Shown here one piece after another: positions 1 through 6,423 of a stretch of DNA of 12,166 bases (within the stretch, counting starts at the first letter, position 1; every line of letters starts with the position of its first letter). The notes beneath the pieces are model-generated. The model was not told the origin of the DNA. It saw only the letters and a list, made by a program, of their open reading frames with translations, and did not search any database. The stretch comes from Bacteroidales bacterium (GTDB lineage: Bacteria > Bacteroidota > Bacteroidia > Bacteroidales > UBA4417): positions 1-12,166 of the forward strand of contig JADJHD010000049.1 in the NCBI GenBank assembly GCA_016707705.1. Direction: 5' to 3'. Made by a program: the position numbers and the translations under genes.

Positions 1-2
1 CT

Positions 3-104
3 TTCGTGATGCAGCTCTGCAAGAAATCAAAGAAATACCATCATATTGATATGGAACCGGATGAGAATGGGAATGTGAGGGTTATTTTGGCGTGTAATCA
101 GTAG
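3..104 (+). CDS. C-terminal end of an unidentified protein (5' truncated)
   Basis: An open frame enters from the left edge and ends at TAG 102-104, giving the last 33 residues of a protein. The tail is basic and then acidic (around KKSKKYHHIDMEPDENG) and ends in a short hydrophobic strand (VRVILACNQ). No family is recognisable from so short a piece and I give no function. It runs in the same direction as the sugar genes. The repeat-filled gap of more than 300 bp after it suggests that it is not tightly coupled to the GDP-fucose synthase gene. It could also be a chance open frame, but it stays open up to the edge and stops just before the repeats begin. Confidence 0.45.
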   Translation, partial: FVMQLCKKSKKYHHIDMEPDENGNVRVILACNQ

Positions 105-109
105 GGAAT

Positions 110-270
110 GATGTGGAGATGTGAGGATGTGGAGATGTGAGGATGCGCAGCGAAGCGGAGTCAACCTACTGGCGGATGAGGATGTGAGGATGTGAAAATT
201 AAGGAATTTGTCCGCCGGCTGACGGATGAGAATTTGAAAATCAAGAGATGTGAAGATGTGGGAATGTGAA
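110..270 (+). repeat. Degenerate GATGTG(A/G)-type low-complexity repeat array
   Basis: This stretch consists of imperfect copies of GATGTGGA, GATGTGAG and GATGTGAAAAT, for example GAGATGTGAGGATGTG repeated twice from about 116 to 146. It is broken up by a GCGCAGCGAAGCGGAGTCAAC segment (145-165), half of a palindrome (CTGGCGGA, 169-176) and a full palindrome (211-226). It fills most of the gene-free interval 105-428. No credible gene, tRNA or terminator is seen there. Similar wordy intergenic repeats occur in many Bacteroidota genomes. The function is unknown. Confidence 0.7.
211..226. repeat. 16-bp imperfect palindrome TCCGCCGGCTGACGGA
   Basis: This is a variant of the perfect palindrome at 303-318, differing at two central or right-arm positions. 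It lies inside the GATGTG repeat array. The 7-mer GAATTTG occurs immediately before it (204-210) and again three bases after it (230-236). It may be a small dispersed REP-like element. Confidence 0.6.
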
Positions 271-302
271 AATTTTAAAATTTCTTAATCAGTGTAAATC
301 CG

Positions 303-318
303 TCCGCCAGCTGGCGGA
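303..318. repeat. 16-bp perfect palindrome TCCGCCAGCTGGCGGA
   Basis: The sequence equals its own reverse complement over all 16 bases. It is GC-rich in AT-rich surroundings. The 8-mer ATCAGTGT lies on both sides, at 288-295 and 327-334. Related copies are at 211-226 and 1580-1595, with a half copy (CTGGCGGA) at 169-176. It lacks a loop and a following T-run, so a classic intrinsic terminator is unlikely. Confidence 0.75.
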
Positions 319-428
319 TCTGTGTCATCAGTGTTCTAATTCTTGCCAGAAGCACAAATGTGAACCACTAAGGGACATAAAGAATTCTGAACCTTTTGCA
401 ACTAACGTTTATTTCAAATCGAGAACCG

Positions 429-1508
429 ATGAACAAGAACTCCAAAATATATATAGCAGGACATAGGGGCATGGTTGGATCTGCGATTATGCGGAAACTG
501 CAGTTGGAAGGTTATACCAACATCATCACCCGTACGCATGAACAGCTTGACCTGACACGTCAGCTTGCAGTGGAAGAGTTTTTCGCTGCCGAAAAGCCTG
601 AATATGTGTTTCTGGCTGCAGCTAAAGTTGGTGGAATAGTCGCCAATAATGTGTTCAGGGGTGAATTTATTTACCAGAACCTGCTTATCCAAAATAATGT
701 CATTCATCAGAGTTATGTGAATGGTGTGAAGAAACTTGTGTTCCTCGGAAGCAGTTGCATATATCCAAAAATGGCTCCCCAGCCAATTTCAGAGGATTGT
801 CTGCTGAGCAGCGAACTGGAACAAACCAATGAGCCCTACGCCATTGCCAAGATCGCCGGACTCAAGCTTTGCGAAAGCTACGACAGGCAATATGGCACCA
901 ACTTCTTCTCAGTAATGCCATGCAACCTCTATGGTCCCAATGATAATTTTGACCTCAAGAAATCGCATGTGCTTTCTGCCTTAATGCGCAAGATGCATAT
1001 CGCTCACTGTCTTGAAACCCAGGATTGGGAATCTGTCCGCAAAGACCTTAACCGCAATCCTGTTGAAGGTGTTGATGGAAATGCAACCGAGACTGAGATC
1101 CTGGATGTACTCGACAAGCATGGAGTTCATGCCTACCCCGATCCTTATATTGATGTATGGGGAACAGGACAGGTACTGAGAGAGTTTATGTTTGTTGATG
1201 ATCTCGCAGATGCAGTTCATTTCCTGTTTGAAAACTACAATGTACCTGTCGAAAAGGCTGAATCCGAAGACATTAATTACTTCTACAATGCAGGATCCGG
1301 AAAGGATTTATCAATAAATGCCCTGGCATTGATTATTAAGAAGGTTACCGGATTTCAGGGAAACTTCTGGTACGATAGCTCCAAGCCCGACGGAACTTAC
1401 CGCAAGCTTCTGGATGTGAGCAAAATCAATGCTCTTGGCTGGAAAGCAAACACCGAACTTGAAGAAGGAATTAAAAAGATGTACGACTGGTATCTTAAAC
1501 AACTGTAA
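429..1508 (+). CDS. fcl: GDP-L-fucose synthase (GDP-4-keto-6-deoxy-mannose 3,5-epimerase/4-reductase)
   Basis: This cytosolic SDR enzyme converts GDP-4-keto-6-deoxy-D-mannose to GDP-L-fucose with NADPH, by epimerisation at C3 and C5 and then reduction at C4. The start is ATG 429; an upstream in-frame TTG at 396 would add 11 unconvincing residues. The 359-residue protein begins with the Rossmann motif GHRGMVG (11-17). It carries GSSC (107-110), the catalytic pair Tyr137 and Lys141 in YAIAK, and His180. Ser108, Cys110, Tyr137, Lys141 and His180 each sit one position after the known E. coli active-site residues. An insert of about 40 residues (roughly 194-239) before WGTGQVLREFMFVDD makes it longer than the E. 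coli enzyme (about 320 residues); long forms are usual in Bacteroidota. The gmd partner is not in the window. The identification is secure. Confidence 0.97.
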   Translation: MNKNSKIYIAGHRGMVGSAIMRKLQLEGYTNIITRTHEQLDLTRQLAVEEFFAAEKPEYVFLAAAKVGGIVANNVFRGEFIYQNLLIQNNVIHQSYVNGVKKLVFLGSSCIYPKMAPQPISEDCLLSSELEQTNEPYAIAKIAGLKLCESYDRQYGTNFFSVMPCNLYGPNDNFDLKKSHVLSALMRKMHIAHCLETQDWESVRKDLNRNPVEGVDGNATETEILDVLDKHGVHAYPDPYIDVWGTGQVLREFMFVDDLADAVHFLFENYNVPVEKAESEDINYFYNAGSGKDLSINALALIIKKVTGFQGNFWYDSSKPDGTYRKLLDVSKINALGWKANTELEEGIKKMYDWYLKQL

Positions 1509-1537
1509 GAGATTGTCTAAAAATGCTAATTCCCAAA

Positions 1538-1579
1538 GAATTCAGGAGCCAGAATTCAGGAGCCAGAATTCAGAAGTCA
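1538..1579 (+). repeat. Three tandem 14-bp units GAATTCAGGAGCCA
   Basis: Units 1538-1551 and 1552-1565 are identical. The third, 1566-1579, is GAATTCAGAAGTCA and differs at two positions. The array ends exactly where the palindrome at 1580 begins, and GAAGTCAGAATCAGAA-like sequence resumes after it. It lies in the 212-bp gap between fcl and the aminotransferase gene. No gene or terminator is visible in that gap. Confidence 0.8.
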
Positions 1580-1595
1580 TCCGCCGGCTGGCGGA
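1580..1595. repeat. 16-bp near-perfect palindrome flanked by a 9-bp direct repeat
   Basis: TCCGCCGGCTGGCGGA differs from its reverse complement only at the central pairs. The 9-mer CAGAAGTCA directly abuts both ends (1571-1579 and 1596-1604). That arrangement looks like a small element with a duplicated target, although the surrounding sequence is itself repetitive and could supply the duplication. Confidence 0.7.
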
Positions 1596-1720
1596 CAGAA
1601 GTCAGAATCAGAATGGGATGATAGTAATTCCATTATTTCAATTCTAACTGACTAAGACAATCTGCAAATGAATACTGAATTCTTTTCTTTCTTCATTGTA
1701 ATAAATTTAGACCGCTTCTA

Positions 1721-2908
1721 ATGATTTTTAAGAATAATCCCGAACTGGCTATTAACGGTGGAACTGCTATTTCCTCCGAACCTATACTTATTCACAAGCC
1801 TTTCCTCGAAGAAGATGATTTCCAGGCAGTGGACAAAGCCCTAAGATCAACCTTTGTTTCAGGCGATGGCCCCGACTGCAGGGAATTTGAGAAAGAACTG
1901 GCTTCCTACCTCGGTGTAAAGCATGCCCTGTTTGTAACTTCTGCCACAGCAGCTCTTGAACTAGCCTTCCGTGTTAAGGATTTTCCACAGGATTCAGAAG
2001 TCATTTGTCCAAACTTTACCTACACCTCCACTGCCCTGGGAGCTCTTTACAATAATCTGAAGATAGTTCTGGCTGATGTGTATGCCGACAATGGCAGTCT
2101 TGATATCTCAAAGCTCGAATCCTATATCACTCCCCGCACCGTTGCCATTGCAGCAGTAGACTACGGTGGAATCCCGGCTGATATGGATGCCATCATGCAG
2201 ATTGCCAGGAAGCATAATTTGTATGTTGTTCATGATACAGCGCAATCCATTGGAGCCAGTTACAAAGGCTTCAGGACAGGATGCCAGGCGGAAGTCTCAA
2301 CCTTCAGCTTTCATGGCACCAAGAATCTTACAACCGGTGAAGGCGGTGCATTGGTTACCAATGATGATGATCTGGCAAACCGGATCAAGATTCTTCGTGA
2401 AAAAGGAACCGATAAATATTCCTTCCTCACTGATAATATTACGCGCGGGTACTATGAATATGTAGATATAGGCAATTCCTACGTACAATCGAACATACTT
2501 GGTGCCCTGGGAGTTACCCAACTCAGGAAACTCAACAAGATGAATGCCCGTCGCAGGGAAATTGCAGAATACTACCTCCGCGAATTGAAGGACATTCCGG
2601 GACTGGATTTCATGAGAATCACTGAAGGTTCCGAATCAAACTGGCATCTGTTTGGTATTCTGGTTCCTGAAGAAGACCGCTATTTTATAATGGATGCACT
2701 GAGGGCTGAAGGTGTATTGAGCAATGTACACTATACTCCTCTTCACAGGAACCGCTATTACAGCAGTCTTTCAAGTGATGCTGAGATGCCGGGATCCATG
2801 GAGTTTTTCGGAAGGCTCCTGCGTTTACCGATTTACCCTTCGCTTACTGATGCTGAACGCGATTATGTAGTTCAGGCAGTTAAAAAAGTATTTACCCAGG
2901 CCAAATAA
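1721..2908 (+). CDS. WecE/RffA-like PLP-dependent sugar 4-aminotransferase (DegT/DnrJ/EryC1/StrS family)
   Basis: This cytosolic aminotransferase would place an amino group, usually from glutamate, on a 4-keto-6-deoxy sugar nucleotide. The 395-residue protein has the fold-type I landmarks: TSATAALE (73-80) for the cofactor phosphate, VVHDTAQS (169-176) with Asp172 facing the PLP pyridine nitrogen, and FSFHGTKN with the Schiff-base Lys201 followed by GEGG. The block with REKGT, then the DIGNSY segment, and later HYTPLH resembles E. coli WecE (dTDP-4-amino-4,6-dideoxygalactose transaminase) rather than PglE or PseC types. WecE uses a dTDP sugar, but no rmlA or rmlB is in the window, so the substrate may instead come from the LegB-type dehydratase downstream. 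The acyltransferase gene starts 4 bp after the stop, suggesting that the amine formed here is acylated next. The family is certain; the substrate is inferred. Confidence 0.92.
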   Translation: MIFKNNPELAINGGTAISSEPILIHKPFLEEDDFQAVDKALRSTFVSGDGPDCREFEKELASYLGVKHALFVTSATAALELAFRVKDFPQDSEVICPNFTYTSTALGALYNNLKIVLADVYADNGSLDISKLESYITPRTVAIAAVDYGGIPADMDAIMQIARKHNLYVVHDTAQSIGASYKGFRTGCQAEVSTFSFHGTKNLTTGEGGALVTNDDDLANRIKILREKGTDKYSFLTDNITRGYYEYVDIGNSYVQSNILGALGVTQLRKLNKMNARRREIAEYYLRELKDIPGLDFMRITEGSESNWHLFGILVPEEDRYFIMDALRAEGVLSNVHYTPLHRNRYYSSLSSDAEMPGSMEFFGRLLRLPIYPSLTDAERDYVVQAVKKVFTQAK

Positions 2909-2912
2909 TTCC

Positions 2913-3509
2913 ATGAAATCCTTCCTTGTTTCCCTTGAAAGATTGATCTGGAGCATGCGCTGTTCCTATGGATTATGGCTTCACGGCCCCTATGGGCTGT
3001 CGAAAATAGTTGAAAAGCTCCCCTTCAGGCATTGCACTTATTTTCTAAAGAAATATGGAGCTACAATAGGACATGGAGGCTTAATTGAACGCGGATTGTA
3101 TATCCACAGGCCTTTTGGAAAGAACAAGCCCTTTGAAAACCTGCATATTGGAAACAATGTATATATAGGCAAGGAAGTAATCCTCGACCTTACAATGCCA
3201 CTTACTCTAAAGGATGCTGCCAGTATAGGTGCCAGGGTGCAGATCTGGACCCATTCAGGTTATTTTACAGGCAATACACTGGAAACCAGAAATTATACCG
3301 AGGATCGCGAGGAAGTAATCATAGAAGAAGGAGCCATGGTTTATTCAGGTTCGCTGGTAAAGCATGGCACCCGGATCGGGAAGTTTGCCTCCGTGGCAGC
3401 CCTTTCAATGGTAAACCGGAATGTTGAAGATTACGCAACAGCTTCCGGAGTTCCAATCAGAGTTATTCAGCGCAGGGAAACCAATACAGATGACACATCT
3501 GCAAGATAA
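2913..3509 (+). CDS. Left-handed beta-helix (hexapeptide-repeat) acyltransferase
   Basis: This 198-residue protein has a non-repeat N-terminal part (1-50) and then imperfect hexapeptide turns: ATIGHGG, LHIGNNVYIGKEVI (78-90), LKDAASIGARVQIWTHSGYF, IIEEGAMVYSGSLVKHGTRIGKFASVAAL (136-164). These are typical of trimeric acyl-CoA or acetyl-CoA dependent O- and N-acetyltransferases. His114 in IWTHSGYF sits where the family usually has its catalytic histidine. The gene starts 4 bp after the aminotransferase stop, so a role in N-acylating the 4-amino sugar made by that enzyme (as FdtC or QdtC do after FdtB or QdtB) is the simplest inference. O-acetylation of a finished glycan residue is the alternative. 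The C-terminus (RRETNTDDTSAR) looks disordered. The family is clear; acyl donor and acceptor are unknown. Confidence 0.88.
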   Translation: MKSFLVSLERLIWSMRCSYGLWLHGPYGLSKIVEKLPFRHCTYFLKKYGATIGHGGLIERGLYIHRPFGKNKPFENLHIGNNVYIGKEVILDLTMPLTLKDAASIGARVQIWTHSGYFTGNTLETRNYTEDREEVIIEEGAMVYSGSLVKHGTRIGKFASVAALSMVNRNVEDYATASGVPIRVIQRRETNTDDTSAR

Positions 3510-3627
3510 AAACCTGACTGACAGGCTCAATCAAGTAAGCATCACCAATTCAAGCAATAATACCGTAAATTTGATCTTACAGATATTCAGAATCAATATC
3601 GAAGAGGTCACTCTAGTTTAAGCCTAC

Positions 3628-4737
3628 ATGAAAATATTTATTCCTAAGATCCCATGGGTGGTTGACTTTCATAAATTCTTTATCAAGGGATTTAAGAGCA
3701 ACCAGGTAGAAGTAGTTACGAATGAGAAGGATTTCAGTCTGAATAAATGGATTCATTTATTCCGTCTGCATCATATTGCCCAGATTCGATCTATGGAAAT
3801 GGACAGTAAGCTGAAAGAATACAATGAATCTGTGCTGCAGGATTGCATAAATGCTAAGCCTGATGTTTTTCTGGTATTTAACGAATGTAACCTTTATCCG
3901 ACCACAATTAGGGCTATACGGGAACGTGTAAAATGCAAGATGATTTGTGTTCTGGGTGATGATCCCTGGGACTCCACGCGCTATGTAGCTGATTTCCCAC
4001 ATAGTCTGAAGTACTTTGATATCATATTCAACCCTGAAGTAACATGGAGCGTAAATATCAGAAAGGTTGCCCCAAATGCAGACATCTATTGGCACAATGC
4101 CGGCTTTGACCCGGATTATTATTTCCCAATAGATCAGTCGACCATTTCTGAAGAGGACAAGAATAAATTCGGTTGTGAACTTTCATTTACCGGAACATCT
4201 TACGGATTCAAGGCTGAAGGAGCTTACAGGGCTGACTTGCTTGCATTTGTTGCCGACTATGACCTCAAGATTTTTGGTGACAATAACTGGCCTTACCGCT
4301 TCAAATACTTGCCTGAACTTACTTCACATTTTTATGGTTCAAGGCTTCCCATGGAAGATTTGCGTAAGCTATACACACTCACGAAGATTAACCTGAACCT
4401 ACCGGCTCCCCAATTGTCAACTTGCTTTCAACCCAGGGTATTTGAGATAGCTGCCTGCAAGGGATTCCAGATTCTGGACAACCGCTCAGCTCTGAGCAGG
4501 ATTCTTGAACCTGATGAGATTGTCACTTTTGATACAATTCCTGAATTCAGGGAAAAAATTGACTACTATCTGGATCATGAAAGTGAAAGAACTGCCATGG
4601 CAGAAAAACTCTATAAGAAAGTTATCGAGAAATTCACCTGGGATGTTTGGGCAAAAAGAATAAAGGAGATAATTCTTGATCCATCCTCACATCCAATGTT
4701 GGTTGACGATCTGTATCCCAATTTCAGGAAATACTAA
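3628..4737 (+). CDS. CgeB-type glycosyltransferase (GT-B fold, glycosyl transferases group 1 like)
   Basis: This 369-residue protein has the pattern of the CgeB-like GT-B glycosyltransferases. The N-terminal half contains DVFLVFNE (79-86) and ICVLGDDPWDS (106-116). A linker follows with NPEVTW and FTGT (187-190). The C-terminal nucleotide-sugar half contains FQPRVFEIAACKGFQILDN (267-285), in which Arg270 and Glu273 correspond to the usual R-x-x-E-x-x-A-x-K donor-binding motif, and ends in a helix ending FTWDVWAKRIKEII. No membrane segment or signal peptide is seen, so it should act on the cytoplasmic face of the inner membrane, adding one sugar to the lipid-linked repeat unit. It is the only glycosyltransferase in the window, so others must lie outside. 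Donor and linkage cannot be read from sequence. It is separated from its neighbours by 118 bp and 107 bp, with no clear promoter or terminator in either gap. Confidence 0.87.
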   Translation: MKIFIPKIPWVVDFHKFFIKGFKSNQVEVVTNEKDFSLNKWIHLFRLHHIAQIRSMEMDSKLKEYNESVLQDCINAKPDVFLVFNECNLYPTTIRAIRERVKCKMICVLGDDPWDSTRYVADFPHSLKYFDIIFNPEVTWSVNIRKVAPNADIYWHNAGFDPDYYFPIDQSTISEEDKNKFGCELSFTGTSYGFKAEGAYRADLLAFVADYDLKIFGDNNWPYRFKYLPELTSHFYGSRLPMEDLRKLYTLTKINLNLPAPQLSTCFQPRVFEIAACKGFQILDNRSALSRILEPDEIVTFDTIPEFREKIDYYLDHESERTAMAEKLYKKVIEKFTWDVWAKRIKEIILDPSSHPMLVDDLYPNFRKY

Positions 4738-4844
4738 CAATCAATCCAGGATTTCTTTCCGGCAATATTCCATAAAACAAATCGGGTCAATTCAATTCCC
4801 TGTATTATGGCCCTTTACTCCCATTTCCAAATCATTGAAATTTT

Positions 4845-5825
4845 ATGACTAAGCATATTCTTGTCACAGGAGCTGATGGCTTTATCGGTTCTCATCTAAC
4901 TGAGATGCTGCTCGAACAGGGGCACAAAGTCCGTGCATTGAGCCAGTACAATTCGTTTAACAACTGGGGATGGCTTGAAGGCAATACTCATCCTAACCTG
5001 GAGGTTGTACCCGGTGACATCAGGGATCCTCATTTCTGCAGAACCCTGGTAAAAGACATTGACACTGTTTACCATCTTGCTGCTCTAATCGCAATCCCAT
5101 ATTCCTATGTGGCACCTGACAGTTACATTGATACAAATGTAAAGGGCACTCTGAATATTTGTCAGGCTGCACTTGAATCAGGAGTAAAGAGAGTTATACA
5201 CACCTCAACATCAGAAGTTTACGGGACAGCCCGCTATGTTCCAATTGACGAGAAGCATCCTCTTCAGCCGCAATCACCCTATAGTGCGAGCAAAATTGGG
5301 GCAGATGCTATAGCCATGAGTTTTCATCTGGCCTTCTCACTGCCACTTACAGTCGCCCGACCTTTCAACACCTATGGGCCAAGACAATCAGCCCGAGCAG
5401 TGATACCCACTATCATTACTCAAATTGCAAACGGAGCCAAAGAGATTAAACTGGGTGACCTCACCCCTACACGGGATTTCAACTACGTTAAGGACACCTG
5501 CCGTGGATTTATCCAGCTTGCCAATTGTGAAAAGGCCATAGGTGAAACCGTGAATATAGGATCCAATTATGAGATCAGTGTAGGAGATACGCTGGAGCTA
5601 ATTAAGAAGATCATGGAATCGGATGTGAAGTTTATTTCTGATTCTGACAGAATTCGCCCCGCCAACTCAGAAGTATTCAGGCTCTGGTGTGATAATTCAA
5701 AAATCAATGGACTCACAGGTTTTCTGCCGGAATATTCTATTGAGCAAGGCCTGAAAGAAACCATTGATTGGTTTGTTTCTGCTGAGAACCTGAAGAAATA
5801 CAAATCCAACCTATATAATTTATAA
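4845..5825 (+). CDS. legB: LegB-type NAD-dependent 4,6-dehydratase of a nucleotide-activated GlcNAc
   Basis: This extended-SDR enzyme of 326 residues forms a 4-keto-6-deoxy sugar nucleotide. It has the NAD motif GADGFIGSH (9-17), HTSTSEVYGTA (119-129) and the catalytic Tyr146 and Lys150 in PYSASK. It closely resembles Campylobacter jejuni Cj1319/LegB as I remember it, sharing KVRALSQYNSFN (28-39), ALIAIPYSY, IDEKHPLQPQSPYSASKI and ARPFNTYGPRQSARA. LegB acts on GDP-GlcNAc in the legionaminic acid pathway. No NeuB-, NeuC- or CMP-transferase-like gene (legI, legG, legF) is in the window. The product may therefore feed the aminotransferase and acyltransferase upstream, giving a 2,4-diamino-2,4,6-trideoxyhexose rather than a nonulosonic acid. 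The polymerase-like gene begins 13 bp after the stop. Family confidence is high; GDP versus UDP substrate is undetermined. Confidence 0.9.
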   Translation: MTKHILVTGADGFIGSHLTEMLLEQGHKVRALSQYNSFNNWGWLEGNTHPNLEVVPGDIRDPHFCRTLVKDIDTVYHLAALIAIPYSYVAPDSYIDTNVKGTLNICQAALESGVKRVIHTSTSEVYGTARYVPIDEKHPLQPQSPYSASKIGADAIAMSFHLAFSLPLTVARPFNTYGPRQSARAVIPTIITQIANGAKEIKLGDLTPTRDFNYVKDTCRGFIQLANCEKAIGETVNIGSNYEISVGDTLELIKKIMESDVKFISDSDRIRPANSEVFRLWCDNSKINGLTGFLPEYSIEQGLKETIDWFVSAENLKKYKSNLYNL

Positions 5826-5838
5826 GTAATCCTTCCGC

Positions 5839-6423
5839 ATGGACGCTGTTCAATATAGCACTAAACCTGCCTGGTCAAGGGAAATAACGGAAATTATAGC
5901 ACTGGTATTAGTATCAGCTGTTTTCGTATACTTTCTCAGCCCTGCTATCACCAGAATCTACTTTGCAATTATCCTGTTGCTTGCCTTTCGCAGTGATAAG
6001 CCCTATTTCTGGATAGCATTTATGTTTATCCTGATTAATGAACCGGCTGGATTGTTCCGGGGAAGCACTGCCGATGACCTGCAACGTGTTCCCCTTTTCA
6101 CATTCGGTAAAGGAGCATCAATTTCAGTCTATGATATCTTCTTTGTTGGATATATCATTAAGGCATTAACAAAGGTTAGGCAACCTATCTTTTTCAAAAG
6201 TTCGTTGAATGTATTAACATTCTTTGCTATTGTTCTTTTCTTCTACTCTTTTATAGCAGGAACCTCAGTAAAGGCAATGATAACGATTACCAGGGCATTC
6301 ATATTTCCATTTTCTTTCTTTCTTGTAGCACATAGATTGGTCTATACAAAAGAAGCATTTGAGCGATTGATAAAATTATTACTCCCATTTTATACTTGTA
6401 GCATTGCTAGGGCAAATTCATGA
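5839..6423 (+). CDS. N-terminal part of a frameshifted O-antigen polymerase/ligase-like membrane protein
   Basis: This fragment of 194 residues is strongly hydrophobic, with about six membrane helices (near residues 18-35, 39-53, 57-75, 94-110, 123-142 and 148-168). It then enters a seventh (LIKLLLPF) that is cut by the frame change. The residues after LLLPF read YTCSIARANS and stop at 6421-6423, which is unlike the rest. Deleting one T from the run 6388-6391 would continue the frame into the next fragment as LLLPF-ILVALLGQ, restoring the helix. The repaired gene, 5839-7369, would encode about 509 residues. The base composition is AT-richer than the enzyme genes around it, as is common for Wzy and WaaL genes. 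Alone this piece lacks the large periplasmic loop and is unlikely to work. Confidence 0.8.
   Translation: MDAVQYSTKPAWSREITEIIALVLVSAVFVYFLSPAITRIYFAIILLLAFRSDKPYFWIAFMFILINEPAGLFRGSTADDLQRVPLFTFGKGASISVYDIFFVGYIIKALTKVRQPIFFKSSLNVLTFFAIVLFFYSFIAGTSVKAMITITRAFIFPFSFFLVAHRLVYTKEAFERLIKLLLPFYTCSIARANS

Noticed and set aside
110..270. CRISPR array at the left repeat zone
   Set aside because: The repeats are short, degenerate and without regular unique spacers, and no cas gene is present.
396..428. TTG start for GDP-L-fucose synthase 11 codons upstream
   Set aside because: ATG 429 puts the Rossmann motif and active-site residues one position from those of the E. coli enzyme. The extra residues have no family support.
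266..466. Open frame of 66 codons starting at GTG and overlapping the start of fcl
   Set aside because: It runs through the palindromic repeat and then out of frame into fcl. Its composition is not protein-like and it has no ribosome site.
1702..1709. TAAATTTA as a Bacteroidota -7 promoter box (consensus TAnnTTTG) before the aminotransferase
   Set aside because: There is no matching TTTG box 19-21 bp upstream and the site lies only 12 bp from the ATG.
3570..3604. TTTG with a distant TA as a promoter before the CgeB-type glycosyltransferase
   Set aside because: Spacing is too long (23 bp) and the downstream half does not match TAnnTTTG.
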